Source of the DNA: RUG12461 sp045657665
Lineage (GTDB): Bacteria > Bacillota > Clostridia > Lachnospirales > Lachnospiraceae
Assembly: GCA_045657665.1 (NCBI GenBank)
Contig: JAZOTN010000001.1
Location: 1-64,000, forward strand
Direction: 5' to 3'
Length of the DNA: 64,000 bases
In this document: positions 1 to 7,729 of the stretch, one piece after another
Layout of the letters: every line of letters begins with the position of its first letter
Numbering within the stretch: the stretch's first letter is position 1
Made by a program: the position numbers and the translations under genes
The notes under the pieces: generated by a model
What the model saw: the letters and a program-made list of their open reading frames with translations, nothing else
Database searches by the model: none
Told to the model about the DNA's origin: nothing

Positions 1-138
1 CTAATCTCCATGTTAGACTACTACACCGAGAGGTGTGTTGCTTGCTAAGTTGATTGAACCGCCGTGTACCGAACGGTACGCACGGTGGTGTGAGAGGTCG
101 GAAATTTCTCTTTTAGAGAAATTTCCTCCTACTCGATT
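1..138 (+). mobile_element. 3' end of a group II intron (domains V and VI)
   Basis: A domain V hairpin is visible at 58-89: a 9-bp lower stem, a two-base CG bulge on the 3' side, a 4-bp upper stem and a GAAC loop. Domain VI follows at 91-134 as a long hairpin with an AU-rich tip (loop near 110-114) and the typical CCTACTC 3' strand that carries the branch-point adenosine. The intron should end at about 137/138 (GAT or GATT). The reverse-transcriptase/maturase ORF would lie left of the window. The orientation is plus. Only the tail is present, so whether the intron is intact cannot be judged. Confidence 0.85.
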
Positions 139-159
139 GAATTATGATAATCTCTAAAA

Positions 160-175
160 TTGTAGAACTCTACAA
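160..175. promoter_or_regulatory. palindrome 1 upstream of the first DUF4143 ATPase
   Basis: TTGTAGAACTCTACAA is a perfect inverted repeat of TTGTAGA with a 2-bp spacer. A second palindrome with the same half-site (TGTAGA) lies 49 bp downstream of its end. The pair looks like operator sites; the binding protein is unknown. Confidence 0.5.
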
Positions 176-223
176 CTTTGTTGATTAAGATAATGCGAAG
201 TGGTAATATGTAATTGATGAAAA

Positions 224-237
224 TGTAGAATTCTACA
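224..237. promoter_or_regulatory. palindrome 2 upstream of the first DUF4143 ATPase
   Basis: TGTAGAATTCTACA is a perfect 14-bp palindrome that repeats the half-site of the 160-175 palindrome. It ends 14 bp before the start codon and just precedes the TAGGAG ribosome binding site, a position where a bound protein could block transcription or initiation. Confidence 0.5.
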
Positions 238-251
238 ATTTAGGAGATTAT

Positions 252-1559
252 ATGATAAAACGAGATAGATATCTAAATCAGTTGATTAATGCTAAAAATA
301 ATGGATTTCCGAAAGTGATAACAGGCGTAAGAAGATGTGGAAAATCTTTTCTTCTTAAAGAGATTTATAGAGAATACTTGCTTTCGGAGAACGTTCCAGA
401 GAATAGGATAATTATCATGGAATTAGATGATGATAAAAATAGTAAGTATCGTGATCCTTTGGAACTAGGAGCGTATATAAGGGAAAGATGCAAGGAAAAT
501 GAAAATTATTATGTATTTATTGATGAGATACAGAAGGTATATTCTATAATCAATCCTAATTTCACTGACGGCAAACATGTTTTAGCAGATGCTAATGATA
601 CTGAGGTAATATCATTCGTTGATGTTGTACTTGGGCTATCAAGAGAAAAGAATATAGATTTATATGTGACGGGATCAAATTCTAAAATGTTGTCTTCAGA
701 TATTGTTACTGATTTTAGAGATAAGGCAACGAACATAAAGCTGTCTCCACTGTCATTTGAAGAATATTATGGATATGTCGGAGGATCAGCAACTGAAGCA
801 ATATATACATATATGCAATACGGTGGAATGCCGTTAGCTGTATTAAAAAGTGACGAAGAGAGAAAAGAATATCTAAAGAGCTTGTTCGCTACGACATATT
901 TCGCTGATATTGTTGAAAGAAATCAATTGAAAAAAGAAGAGGCTTTGGATGAACTCTGTAATATTATTAGTTCTTCAACAGGCTCGCTGCTTAATTCAGA
1001 AAAAATAGCCAATACATTTGAAAGTGTTAGACATGAAAATATCGATAAACAGACAGTTGAAAACTATATTAGTTACTTTAAAGATGCTTTCCTTTTGCGT
1101 GAGGCAAAACGCTATGATTTAAAAGGAAGGAAAGAAATCGGTGCGCTCAGAAAGTATTATTTTATAGATACTGGATTACGCAATGCAAGACTTAATTTCG
1201 CATTTCCTGATGAAGGACAAATGCTTGAAAACATTGTTTATAATGAACTTTGTTATAATGGTTATTCTGTTAATGTCGGTGCTTTTGACACTGTTGAAAA
1301 AGATAAAAATGGAAAATCAATAAGAAAAAATAATGAAGTGGATTTTTACGCCACAAAAGGGCTTAGATCTCTATATATACAGGTAACTGCTGATATCTCT
1401 AATGCAGAAACAAGAGAAAGAGAAATACGACCATATTTTAAACTGAATGATCAAGTACTAAAGCTACTTGTTGTAAATAAACCAATTAAAGAAACCATGG
1501 ATGAAAATGGCTTCACTATAATAGGGATTACTGATTTTTTAATTCGATACATTAAATGA
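252..1559 (+). CDS. AAA_14/DUF4143 ATP-binding protein
   Basis: This 435-aa protein belongs to the AAA ATPases with a C-terminal DUF4143 module (COG1373 type), whose cellular role is not established. The Walker A motif GVRRCGKS is at residues 25-32 and the Walker B FIDE at 89-92. The DUF4143 part fills the C-terminal third. There, the nuclease-like motif reads EVDF followed by IQVT at about residues 358-378, so the lysine of the usual E-V-K element is absent; it may be catalytically inactive. The start has TAGGAG 7 nt upstream. The gene is AT-rich like its neighbours up to 7.7 kb and follows the group II intron tail. Confidence 0.8.
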   Translation: MIKRDRYLNQLINAKNNGFPKVITGVRRCGKSFLLKEIYREYLLSENVPENRIIIMELDDDKNSKYRDPLELGAYIRERCKENENYYVFIDEIQKVYSIINPNFTDGKHVLADANDTEVISFVDVVLGLSREKNIDLYVTGSNSKMLSSDIVTDFRDKATNIKLSPLSFEEYYGYVGGSATEAIYTYMQYGGMPLAVLKSDEERKEYLKSLFATTYFADIVERNQLKKEEALDELCNIISSSTGSLLNSEKIANTFESVRHENIDKQTVENYISYFKDAFLLREAKRYDLKGRKEIGALRKYYFIDTGLRNARLNFAFPDEGQMLENIVYNELCYNGYSVNVGAFDTVEKDKNGKSIRKNNEVDFYATKGLRSLYIQVTADISNAETREREIRPYFKLNDQVLKLLVVNKPIKETMDENGFTIIGITDFLIRYIK

Positions 1560-1618
1560 TTTTTGCAAATACATTGCGCACAGGCGTAATAATGTGTTAA
1601 TATTAGTTTGCGTACTGT

Positions 1619-1641
1619 GGTATATTTTGCAAAATATTACC
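1619..1641. promoter_or_regulatory. near-palindrome upstream of the second DUF4143 ATPase
   Basis: A 23-bp almost perfect inverted repeat centred on TATTTTGCAAAATA (perfect, 1622-1635) lies 28 bp before the second ATPase gene. Its sequence differs from the palindromes before the first ATPase. No T-run follows it, so it is more likely a protein site than a terminator. Confidence 0.45.
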
Positions 1642-1668
1642 TTGCGTATTATTGACAAGGAGTGAGTT

Positions 1669-3027
1669 ATGGAAATTAAAAGAAATATCTATTATAAGAT
1701 ATCTGAGTGGAAGAAAGAGACAAATGGGACGAAGGCATTACTGATTGAAGGAGCCAGACGAATCGGAAAATCAACGGTTGCTGAAGAATTTGCTCAGAAT
1801 GAGTATAAGTCCTATATTCTCATTGATTTTAATAAGGCTAAGAAAAAGATAAAAGATGCCTTTGAATCCCTTGATGATCTGGATGTTTTTTTTCAGACAC
1901 TGACGCTTGAATACAATACAAGGCTTTATCCTAGAGAATCTCTGATAATATTTGATGAAATACAGAAATTTCCAAAGGCCAGGGAGGCAATTAAATATCT
2001 TGTCGCTGACGGAAGATATGACTACATTGAGACAGGCTCGCTGATATCAATTAAAGAGAACGTAGAAAACATAACAATTCCATCAGAAGAGCGGAAAATG
2101 CAAATGTATCCTGTGAATTTTGAGGAATTCATGGTATACATGGGCGAAGAAATACTTCTTGATCATATAAGAGAATGCTTTGAGAAAAGCCAGTCGCTTG
2201 ATAGGCAGATACATAATAAGGCTATGCGCTTATTTATGGAGTATATGCTTGTTGGTGGAATGCCTCAGGCAATAGTAGCATATAAGAAAAATGGAAGGGA
2301 TTTTCATGCTGCCGATGTAGAAAAGAGGGATATTCTTGCACTCTATGAAGATGACATCAAAAAGGCAGCCAAGAAATATAAATCAAAGGTCTCAGCTATC
2401 TTTGATAATATCCCGGGCTTTTTGTCAACGCATGAAAAAAGGGTTGTTTTAAGTGAAGTGGATAGTAATAATGGGACCTTTGACCGCTACGATGAGCCCT
2501 TATTCTGGCTTGGCGATTCCATGATATGTAATCTTTGTTACAAATGTAATGACCCGAACGTTGGTCTGGCACTAAATAAAAATGAATCCTATGTAAAGTG
2601 TTATATGGGAGATACAGGATTATTAGTAAGCCATGCATTCAGTGAGAATGAAATCATGGATGAACAGCTTTATAAGCAGATAATGGATGGGAAATTGTCA
2701 CTTAATCAGGGAATGCTCTATGAGAATATGATAGCGCAGATGATTACAGCATCCGGTCGTAAGCTCTTCTTTTACACAAGATACAGCGAGGAAAAGCATC
2801 GGAATGATATTGAGATAGATTTCATCATCTCGAACGAGAGCAAGACAAAGTTTAAAATCAGCCCTATAGAAGTGAAATCATCAAAGAATTACACTACATC
2901 ATCACTTGGAACATTCAAAGAACTCTTTAAGAAAAGAATTGATAAGCAGATAATAGTGCACCCTAAGGGATATTCAGAAGCGGATGGAGTCATAAAAATA
3001 CCTCCGTATATGATGTACCTAATATAA
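1669..3027 (+). CDS. AAA_14/DUF4143 ATP-binding protein
   Basis: This 452-aa protein is a second member of the AAA/DUF4143 ATPase family, clearly divergent from the one at 252. Walker A GARRIGKST spans residues 28-36 and Walker B IIFDEIQKF follows near residues 92-100. The C-terminal region has EIDF followed by PIEVKSS, which fits the D...ExK arrangement of PD-(D/E)XK-like folds, so unlike its neighbour the nuclease-type residues look intact. AAGGAG precedes the ATG. The two genes are in tandem, 109 bp apart, each with its own upstream palindrome, suggesting separate control. The role is unknown; such ATPases are common in accessory regions. Confidence 0.8.
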   Translation: MEIKRNIYYKISEWKKETNGTKALLIEGARRIGKSTVAEEFAQNEYKSYILIDFNKAKKKIKDAFESLDDLDVFFQTLTLEYNTRLYPRESLIIFDEIQKFPKAREAIKYLVADGRYDYIETGSLISIKENVENITIPSEERKMQMYPVNFEEFMVYMGEEILLDHIRECFEKSQSLDRQIHNKAMRLFMEYMLVGGMPQAIVAYKKNGRDFHAADVEKRDILALYEDDIKKAAKKYKSKVSAIFDNIPGFLSTHEKRVVLSEVDSNNGTFDRYDEPLFWLGDSMICNLCYKCNDPNVGLALNKNESYVKCYMGDTGLLVSHAFSENEIMDEQLYKQIMDGKLSLNQGMLYENMIAQMITASGRKLFFYTRYSEEKHRNDIEIDFIISNESKTKFKISPIEVKSSKNYTTSSLGTFKELFKKRIDKQIIVHPKGYSEADGVIKIPPYMMYLI

Positions 3028-3098
3028 CTTACAGATTAACTGATTTTTCAAAGCAGATAAAAAGACAATAAAGGTGAGAGTTAATGCTTTTTTTTAGA

Positions 3099-3132
3099 TT
3101 TCAATATTTCTTCAAGGATACTTTGGTACAAT
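3099..3132 (+). promoter_or_regulatory. promoter with response-regulator repeats, before the two-component genes
   Basis: Two heptamers, TTTCAAT (3099-3105) and CTTCAAG (3110-3116), start 11 bp apart. The second starts 17 bp upstream of a -10 TACAAT at 3127-3132. No good -35 exists. The same geometry recurs before the esterase gene at 5146-5179. This is the pattern expected for an OmpR/PhoB-type activator occupying the -35 region and suggests autoregulation. Confidence 0.65.
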
Positions 3133-3159
3133 AGATATATATAATTTCAGAGGTATTCC

Positions 3160-3849
3160 ATGAAAATATTGCTTGTTGAAGATGAAAAGAGAATGTCCGA
3201 GGCGTTGTGTGAAATCCTCAGGCAGGAAAAATATGATACAGATCCCTTTTTGGATGGAATAAGTGGACTTGATGCTGCAAGAAGCGGCATATATGATCTG
3301 CTTATTCTTGATGTTATGCTCCCCGGAATAAATGGATTTGACATAGCCAGAACTGTGAGAAGAGAGGGAATACAGGCTCCCATCTTAATGCTCACTGCGA
3401 GAGCAGATACTGATGATAAGGTGAGTGGCCTGGATAGCGGAGCAGATGATTACCTTACAAAGCCCTTTGAGACAAAAGAGCTCCTGGCAAGGGTAAGAGC
3501 CTTGCTTCGCAGGAATAACATGCAGAAGACAGATGATACCGGAAATCTCGTATCGGGAGACCTTAAACTGGATAGAAACAGGTCAATGCTTATAAATACT
3601 GAAAATGGCATGGATGTACGTTTGTCAGAAAAAGAGCTGCATATCTTGGAGATCTTCCTTGCAAATGAAGGAACTATTATCGGAAAGGAGCAGCTTGCTG
3701 TTAAGATATGGGGATTTGACAACGAAGCTGAGTATAACAATGTGGAGGTCTATATCTCTTTTACCAGAAAAAAGCTTCAATTCCTGGCTTCAATGATGGA
3801 GATAAAGGCGGTGCGCGGTCTTGGATATGAACTGCGAAAGAAGGAGTAG
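3160..3849 (+). CDS. OmpR-family response regulator
   Basis: This 229-aa protein is a DNA-binding response regulator. The receiver domain occupies residues 1-115: acidic residues EDE near position 8, the phospho-acceptor Asp51 in LLILDVMLPG, a conserved Thr in MLTARAD and the lysine in LTKPF. A winged-helix domain follows at about 125-228 with the DNA-recognition region near VEVYISFTRKKL. It is the first gene of a pair with the sensor kinase, separated by 2 bp. The likely targets are its own promoter and the esterase promoter at 5.15 kb, because both carry the same CTTCAAG-type repeats. Confidence 0.93.
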   Translation: MKILLVEDEKRMSEALCEILRQEKYDTDPFLDGISGLDAARSGIYDLLILDVMLPGINGFDIARTVRREGIQAPILMLTARADTDDKVSGLDSGADDYLTKPFETKELLARVRALLRRNNMQKTDDTGNLVSGDLKLDRNRSMLINTENGMDVRLSEKELHILEIFLANEGTIIGKEQLAVKIWGFDNEAEYNNVEVYISFTRKKLQFLASMMEIKAVRGLGYELRKKE

Positions 3850-3851
3850 GA

Positions 3852-5120
3852 ATGGCAAAAAAGCTTGGAAACAGACTTTTTAAAGCTTCACAAAATAAGA
3901 TCACAGCTACGATAATGGGCCTCCTTACACTGATCCTTTTAGGAACCCTGCTGACTATTTCACTTACTACTTACAGCACAGTATACAGGAATAATCAAAG
4001 GATCCTTGAAGTCTTTCTTGATGACTACATCAATGGAAATGGCCCAAAAGAAGCGCCGAAAGATGCCATGGGAACTCCTGAAGATAGAATTGCCACAGAG
4101 GCTGCGGTTATGTATCTTGTGGAGTTTTCTTCTGATGGAAGTGCTGTTGGAATAATGAATGATGTTAAGCCCGTAATGAGCGATGAAGCACTCAAAAATC
4201 TTGCAGCGCAGCTAATGACAGGTGGGAAAAGACACGGAATAAGCGGTAGGATGATATATCGCATCGCTTCAGATGAATCATCAGGGAGAAGCTATGTGGC
4301 AATGATGGATAATACCCTGATAGATGACAGTATGAAAACGCTCATAATGAATACAGTTGTATTTGGCGCTGTTGCCCTGATAATACTGTTCTTTGTTTCC
4401 TTGAAGGCGTCTAAGGAGATAATGAAACCTGTCGAAGATACATATCAGAAACAGAAACAGTTTATCTCAGATGCGGGACATGAGCTTAAAACTCCCATAT
4501 CAACAGTCGGTGCCAATGCCGAGATTTTGCAGCGCGAGATTGGGAACAACAGGTGGCTTGACAATATTCTTTATGAGAACAGACGCATGAAAGAGCTCGT
4601 GACAGGACTTCTGGATCTTTCAAGGACAGAGAACATGGAAGCAGTACATACAGATGTTGATCTTTCCAGAATTGTTACAGGCGGGATATTGCCTTTTGAC
4701 TCGGTTGCATTTGAGAGAGGCCTGCTTCTGGAGAGCGAAATTGAGCAAGATATCCATGTAGAAGGGGATCCAAACCAGTTGGGACAGTTGGTAGCTACAC
4801 TTTTGGACAATGCTGTTTCACATGCTGAAAAAACACAAAATGCCAATGAAAGTGCCGGTAAGATTTTAGTCACTCTCCATGCAGAGGATAAATGTGCCGT
4901 GCTTAAGGTATCCAATCCGGGAAAAGAGATTCCTGCAGAGGAAAGAAAACGGATATTTGAACGCTTTTACAGAACAGATTCATCCCGGGAGCTTAATGGC
5001 CATTATGGTCTGGGGCTTACAATAGCAAAGGCGGTTGCAACAGCTCATGACGGCGAAATCAGTGTGGAATGCGCTGAAGGAATCACTACATTTGCAGTCA
5101 GGATTCCTATTCTAAAATAA
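3852..5120 (+). CDS. membrane sensor histidine kinase
   Basis: This 422-aa kinase is the partner of the response regulator just upstream. A transmembrane helix near residues 15-38 and a second near 160-183 enclose an extracytoplasmic sensor region of about 120 residues that matches no domain I recognise. No clear HAMP domain is visible. The dimerisation/phosphotransfer box DAGHELKTPIS places the phosphorylated histidine at His210. The ATPase domain follows with the N-box LLDNAVSHA, F-box region RIFERFYR and G-box YGLGLTIAKAV. It probably senses an envelope or external signal and controls the adjacent secreted esterase. Confidence 0.92.
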   Translation: MAKKLGNRLFKASQNKITATIMGLLTLILLGTLLTISLTTYSTVYRNNQRILEVFLDDYINGNGPKEAPKDAMGTPEDRIATEAAVMYLVEFSSDGSAVGIMNDVKPVMSDEALKNLAAQLMTGGKRHGISGRMIYRIASDESSGRSYVAMMDNTLIDDSMKTLIMNTVVFGAVALIILFFVSLKASKEIMKPVEDTYQKQKQFISDAGHELKTPISTVGANAEILQREIGNNRWLDNILYENRRMKELVTGLLDLSRTENMEAVHTDVDLSRIVTGGILPFDSVAFERGLLLESEIEQDIHVEGDPNQLGQLVATLLDNAVSHAEKTQNANESAGKILVTLHAEDKCAVLKVSNPGKEIPAEERKRIFERFYRTDSSRELNGHYGLGLTIAKAVATAHDGEISVECAEGITTFAVRIPILK

Positions 5121-5134
5121 CTAGGTTATAAATT

Positions 5135-5179
5135 CTTTAAAAAGTCTTCAAGCTTTCTTCAAGTTTCATTTTATATAAT
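5135..5179 (+). promoter_or_regulatory. promoter of the esterase gene with three phased heptamers
   Basis: CTTTAAA (5135), CTTCAAG (5146) and CTTCAAG (5157) start at exact 11-bp steps, and the last begins 17 bp before the -10 TATAAT (5174-5179). The promoter lacks a -35 consensus, so activation by the upstream response regulator is likely. The arrangement matches that at 3099-3132. Confidence 0.7.
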
Positions 5180-5224
5180 ATGCCTATCAGATAACTAAAC
5201 CAGATTGATCGGAGGCATATATAA

Positions 5225-7531
5225 ATGAAAATAAAGAAGATACTTGCATTATTAACAACTGCTTCTCTGACGGCATCGCTTATCGGATGCGGCGATACTG
5301 CTTCAGAGAGTGCAACAACTCAGGAAGCAGCTTCTGCTGAGGAGAGGGCATCCATAGAGGAAGCGCTTAACCTTGCAAATAACGAGGAAGTTACCTGGTC
5401 CTATGACAAAGATGCGGATGCCTGGGTAATGAGCATTGTGACAGCAGTTGCTAATGCGGAAATTGAAGATGAAGAAGGCGTTTCTGTTTGTGTCCCGAGA
5501 GCGTATATAAAGGGAATTGATACGGATGGTGATGGAGTAGAAGATATCACTGCCGCAAGCTATACAGAAGATGTTCATGGACAGCTGGTGATTGATTACG
5601 AAGCAGAAGTAACAAGCTCAAACGGACAGATATATACAGCTTCCACCGCGCCTGTAATTCTGAATACCGGTGCTGCAGGTTACAGCTCTTCTTCTAACAC
5701 CAAGGCCTCAACATCTTATGCATCTGAGGGCTATATCAATGTTTCCTGCGGAAACAGAGGCAAAAATGATACTGCTACAGATGAGAGTGGAAATGAGTAC
5801 TATACAGGAGATGCGCCGGCTTGCCTTGTGGATCAGAAAGCAGCGTCGAGATTCGTAAGATATAATATTCTGCTTGGAAATCTTCCGGGAAGTACAGAGT
5901 ACTGGGTTTCTACCGGTGGAAGTGGTGGTGGAGCGCATGCAACAATGTTTGCAGCCACATCAAACAGTTCTGATTTCTATGATTATCAGATAGCGGTCGG
6001 GGCTGTTGGCGTTTACGTCAATGAAGATGGCTCTTATGACACAACAGTTACCATTGATGGAGTGACCTATGATCTTTCTGATGGAGCATGGGGAGCTGTT
6101 GCCTATTCCCCTATCACCTCTTTGTATGAAGCGGATATGGCCATGGCATTTGAGTACTACATGGATTCTGATTATGATTTCAATACCTCATTCCAACAGC
6201 AGATGGCAAAGTACCTTTCAGAAGAGTACATGACTTACATCAATGACCAGAATCTTTCAGTTAATGAGGCTGATGTGGAGTTTGATATTAATGGTGATGG
6301 AGATACAGAAGATACTATAGAGCTTTCTATTGAATATGATGAAACAAAGTATGCTGACACCAATGGCTATGGTGGAACATATGTTGACTTCTATCTTGCA
6401 GAATTTGTTTCAGATTTGCAGTGGTACCTTGATAACTTGGATTATGCAGATGGATGGACCTGGTTCGGTGAAGATGGCAATGCACTTTCTGACGAAGAAG
6501 TAGCAGCTATGACAGCTGAAGACAAGGCGACTGCTTTTATAGAAGGCAGATATGCTAAGAGCAGTTCATCATCAGGAGGAATGGGTGGCCCTGGCGGTGG
6601 AATGCCCGGAGGCCATGACGGAATGGCAGGCGGTCCCGGCGGAGATAAAGCAGAAGGATCAAATGGTGACATGGCAGGCGGTCCCGGCGGAGACATGACC
6701 GGAACACCTCTTGATATGGCTGAAAATAACGAGACTTCAGAAAAAACTGAAGGAGATGACAGAAGCTTTGCAAACGCTGATGTTGCTGCAAACTCAGCAG
6801 GAGACACCATGGATGTAGGAACTCCTGATGCAGGTACAACCCAGTCAGCTGGTAGCAAAACAGATTCCTCAAATTACTCAACATATGAAGAAATGCTTGC
6901 AGGATACCAAAGTGATGTTGCAGAAGTATATGAAGGCGATAAATATGGAAATGTGATTGTGGATCTTTACAATCCGCTCAACTATATAGGAGATGAAGAC
7001 GGAACAGATCCTACATGGATAAGGATGGTCTGCGGAGCATCAGAAGGCGATATTTCAATGTTCAATTCCCTTAACCTTCAGATTGAATTCCTTTCTTCAG
7101 GAGTTGATGCAGATATCGAATGGCAGTGGGATGGCGGACATGTACCGTCAGAGATTCTTGGCAATTCTCTTTCACTTACTGTAGATACTATGTACGGCGA
7201 GTATGTAGACGGTGCAGTTAAGATTACAAAGGCTGCAGCTGAGCCGCAGACTGAAAATGGAGATGCTACAGAGGCAACCGGAACGGATATAAGCAGCTGG
7301 GTAAATTATGATGATACATCTGCTGTGACATTCACAGTGGCAGATGCGGTCAGCTACAGAACAGCTCGTGCCAGCAAGTCTACTCCGGGATTTGACGTAA
7401 TCGATTATGGTCAGGAAGACTATGTGTTTGGTGATTCCGAGACTGACGCAAGACATTGGAGCAAATGGGTATTAAAGGTTCTTGAAGAACATCAGGAGGA
7501 GCTTGAAAAGTTGTTTAACAGTGGAAAATAA
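5225..7531 (+). CDS. secreted lipoprotein esterase, tannase-like alpha/beta hydrolase
   Basis: The 768-aa protein has a lipoprotein signal peptide with lipobox LIGC (Cys22), so it should be anchored outside the membrane. The core resembles the tannase/feruloyl-esterase-like alpha/beta hydrolases: an RFVRYN segment, the nucleophile elbow GGSGGG with Ser233, the downstream AYSPITSLYEAD segment and a C-terminal DGGH with probable catalytic His639. A low-complexity insert rich in Gly, Met, Pro and Ser (about residues 445-497, with repeats of MAGGPGGD) followed by an Asp/Thr/Ser-rich stretch separates the two halves. Substrate is unknown; a plant phenolic ester is plausible. It has its own promoter next to the two-component system. 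Confidence 0.65.
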   Translation: MKIKKILALLTTASLTASLIGCGDTASESATTQEAASAEERASIEEALNLANNEEVTWSYDKDADAWVMSIVTAVANAEIEDEEGVSVCVPRAYIKGIDTDGDGVEDITAASYTEDVHGQLVIDYEAEVTSSNGQIYTASTAPVILNTGAAGYSSSSNTKASTSYASEGYINVSCGNRGKNDTATDESGNEYYTGDAPACLVDQKAASRFVRYNILLGNLPGSTEYWVSTGGSGGGAHATMFAATSNSSDFYDYQIAVGAVGVYVNEDGSYDTTVTIDGVTYDLSDGAWGAVAYSPITSLYEADMAMAFEYYMDSDYDFNTSFQQQMAKYLSEEYMTYINDQNLSVNEADVEFDINGDGDTEDTIELSIEYDETKYADTNGYGGTYVDFYLAEFVSDLQWYLDNLDYADGWTWFGEDGNALSDEEVAAMTAEDKATAFIEGRYAKSSSSSGGMGGPGGGMPGGHDGMAGGPGGDKAEGSNGDMAGGPGGDMTGTPLDMAENNETSEKTEGDDRSFANADVAANSAGDTMDVGTPDAGTTQSAGSKTDSSNYSTYEEMLAGYQSDVAEVYEGDKYGNVIVDLYNPLNYIGDEDGTDPTWIRMVCGASEGDISMFNSLNLQIEFLSSGVDADIEWQWDGGHVPSEILGNSLSLTVDTMYGEYVDGAVKITKAAAEPQTENGDATEATGTDISSWVNYDDTSAVTFTVADAVSYRTARASKSTPGFDVIDYGQEDYVFGDSETDARHWSKWVLKVLEEHQEELEKLFNSGK

Positions 7532-7635
7532 AAAGATAAAGACGAAGTTAAGTATGTTGACGCATATATCTGATGATAATCTTACCATAATACTTGTTTG
7601 TACTTTTTTAAAAGAAATGACGAAATATTTAGGAG

Positions 7636-7667
7636 AGACGCTTGGATGTATTCCAGGCGTCTTTTTT
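7636..7667 (+). terminator. intrinsic terminator after the esterase gene
   Basis: An 11-bp imperfect stem AGACGCTTGGA / TCCAGGCGTCT with a TGTAT loop is followed by six T residues. It lies 105 bp after the esterase stop codon and close to where base composition changes. Confidence 0.9.
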
Positions 7668-7694
7668 GTATCTTTTCATATCAACGAAAAATAG

Positions 7695-7729
7695 TTCATT
7701 CCATTTCGTGATTATGTTATAATACTTTC
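7695..7729 (+). promoter_or_regulatory. promoter placing transcription start at the ATG (leaderless)
   Basis: TTCATT (7695-7700), a 17-bp spacer and TATAAT (7718-7723) end only 6 nt before the ATG at 7730. Transcription would begin at the start codon itself. No Shine-Dalgarno sequence is present. Confidence 0.6.
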
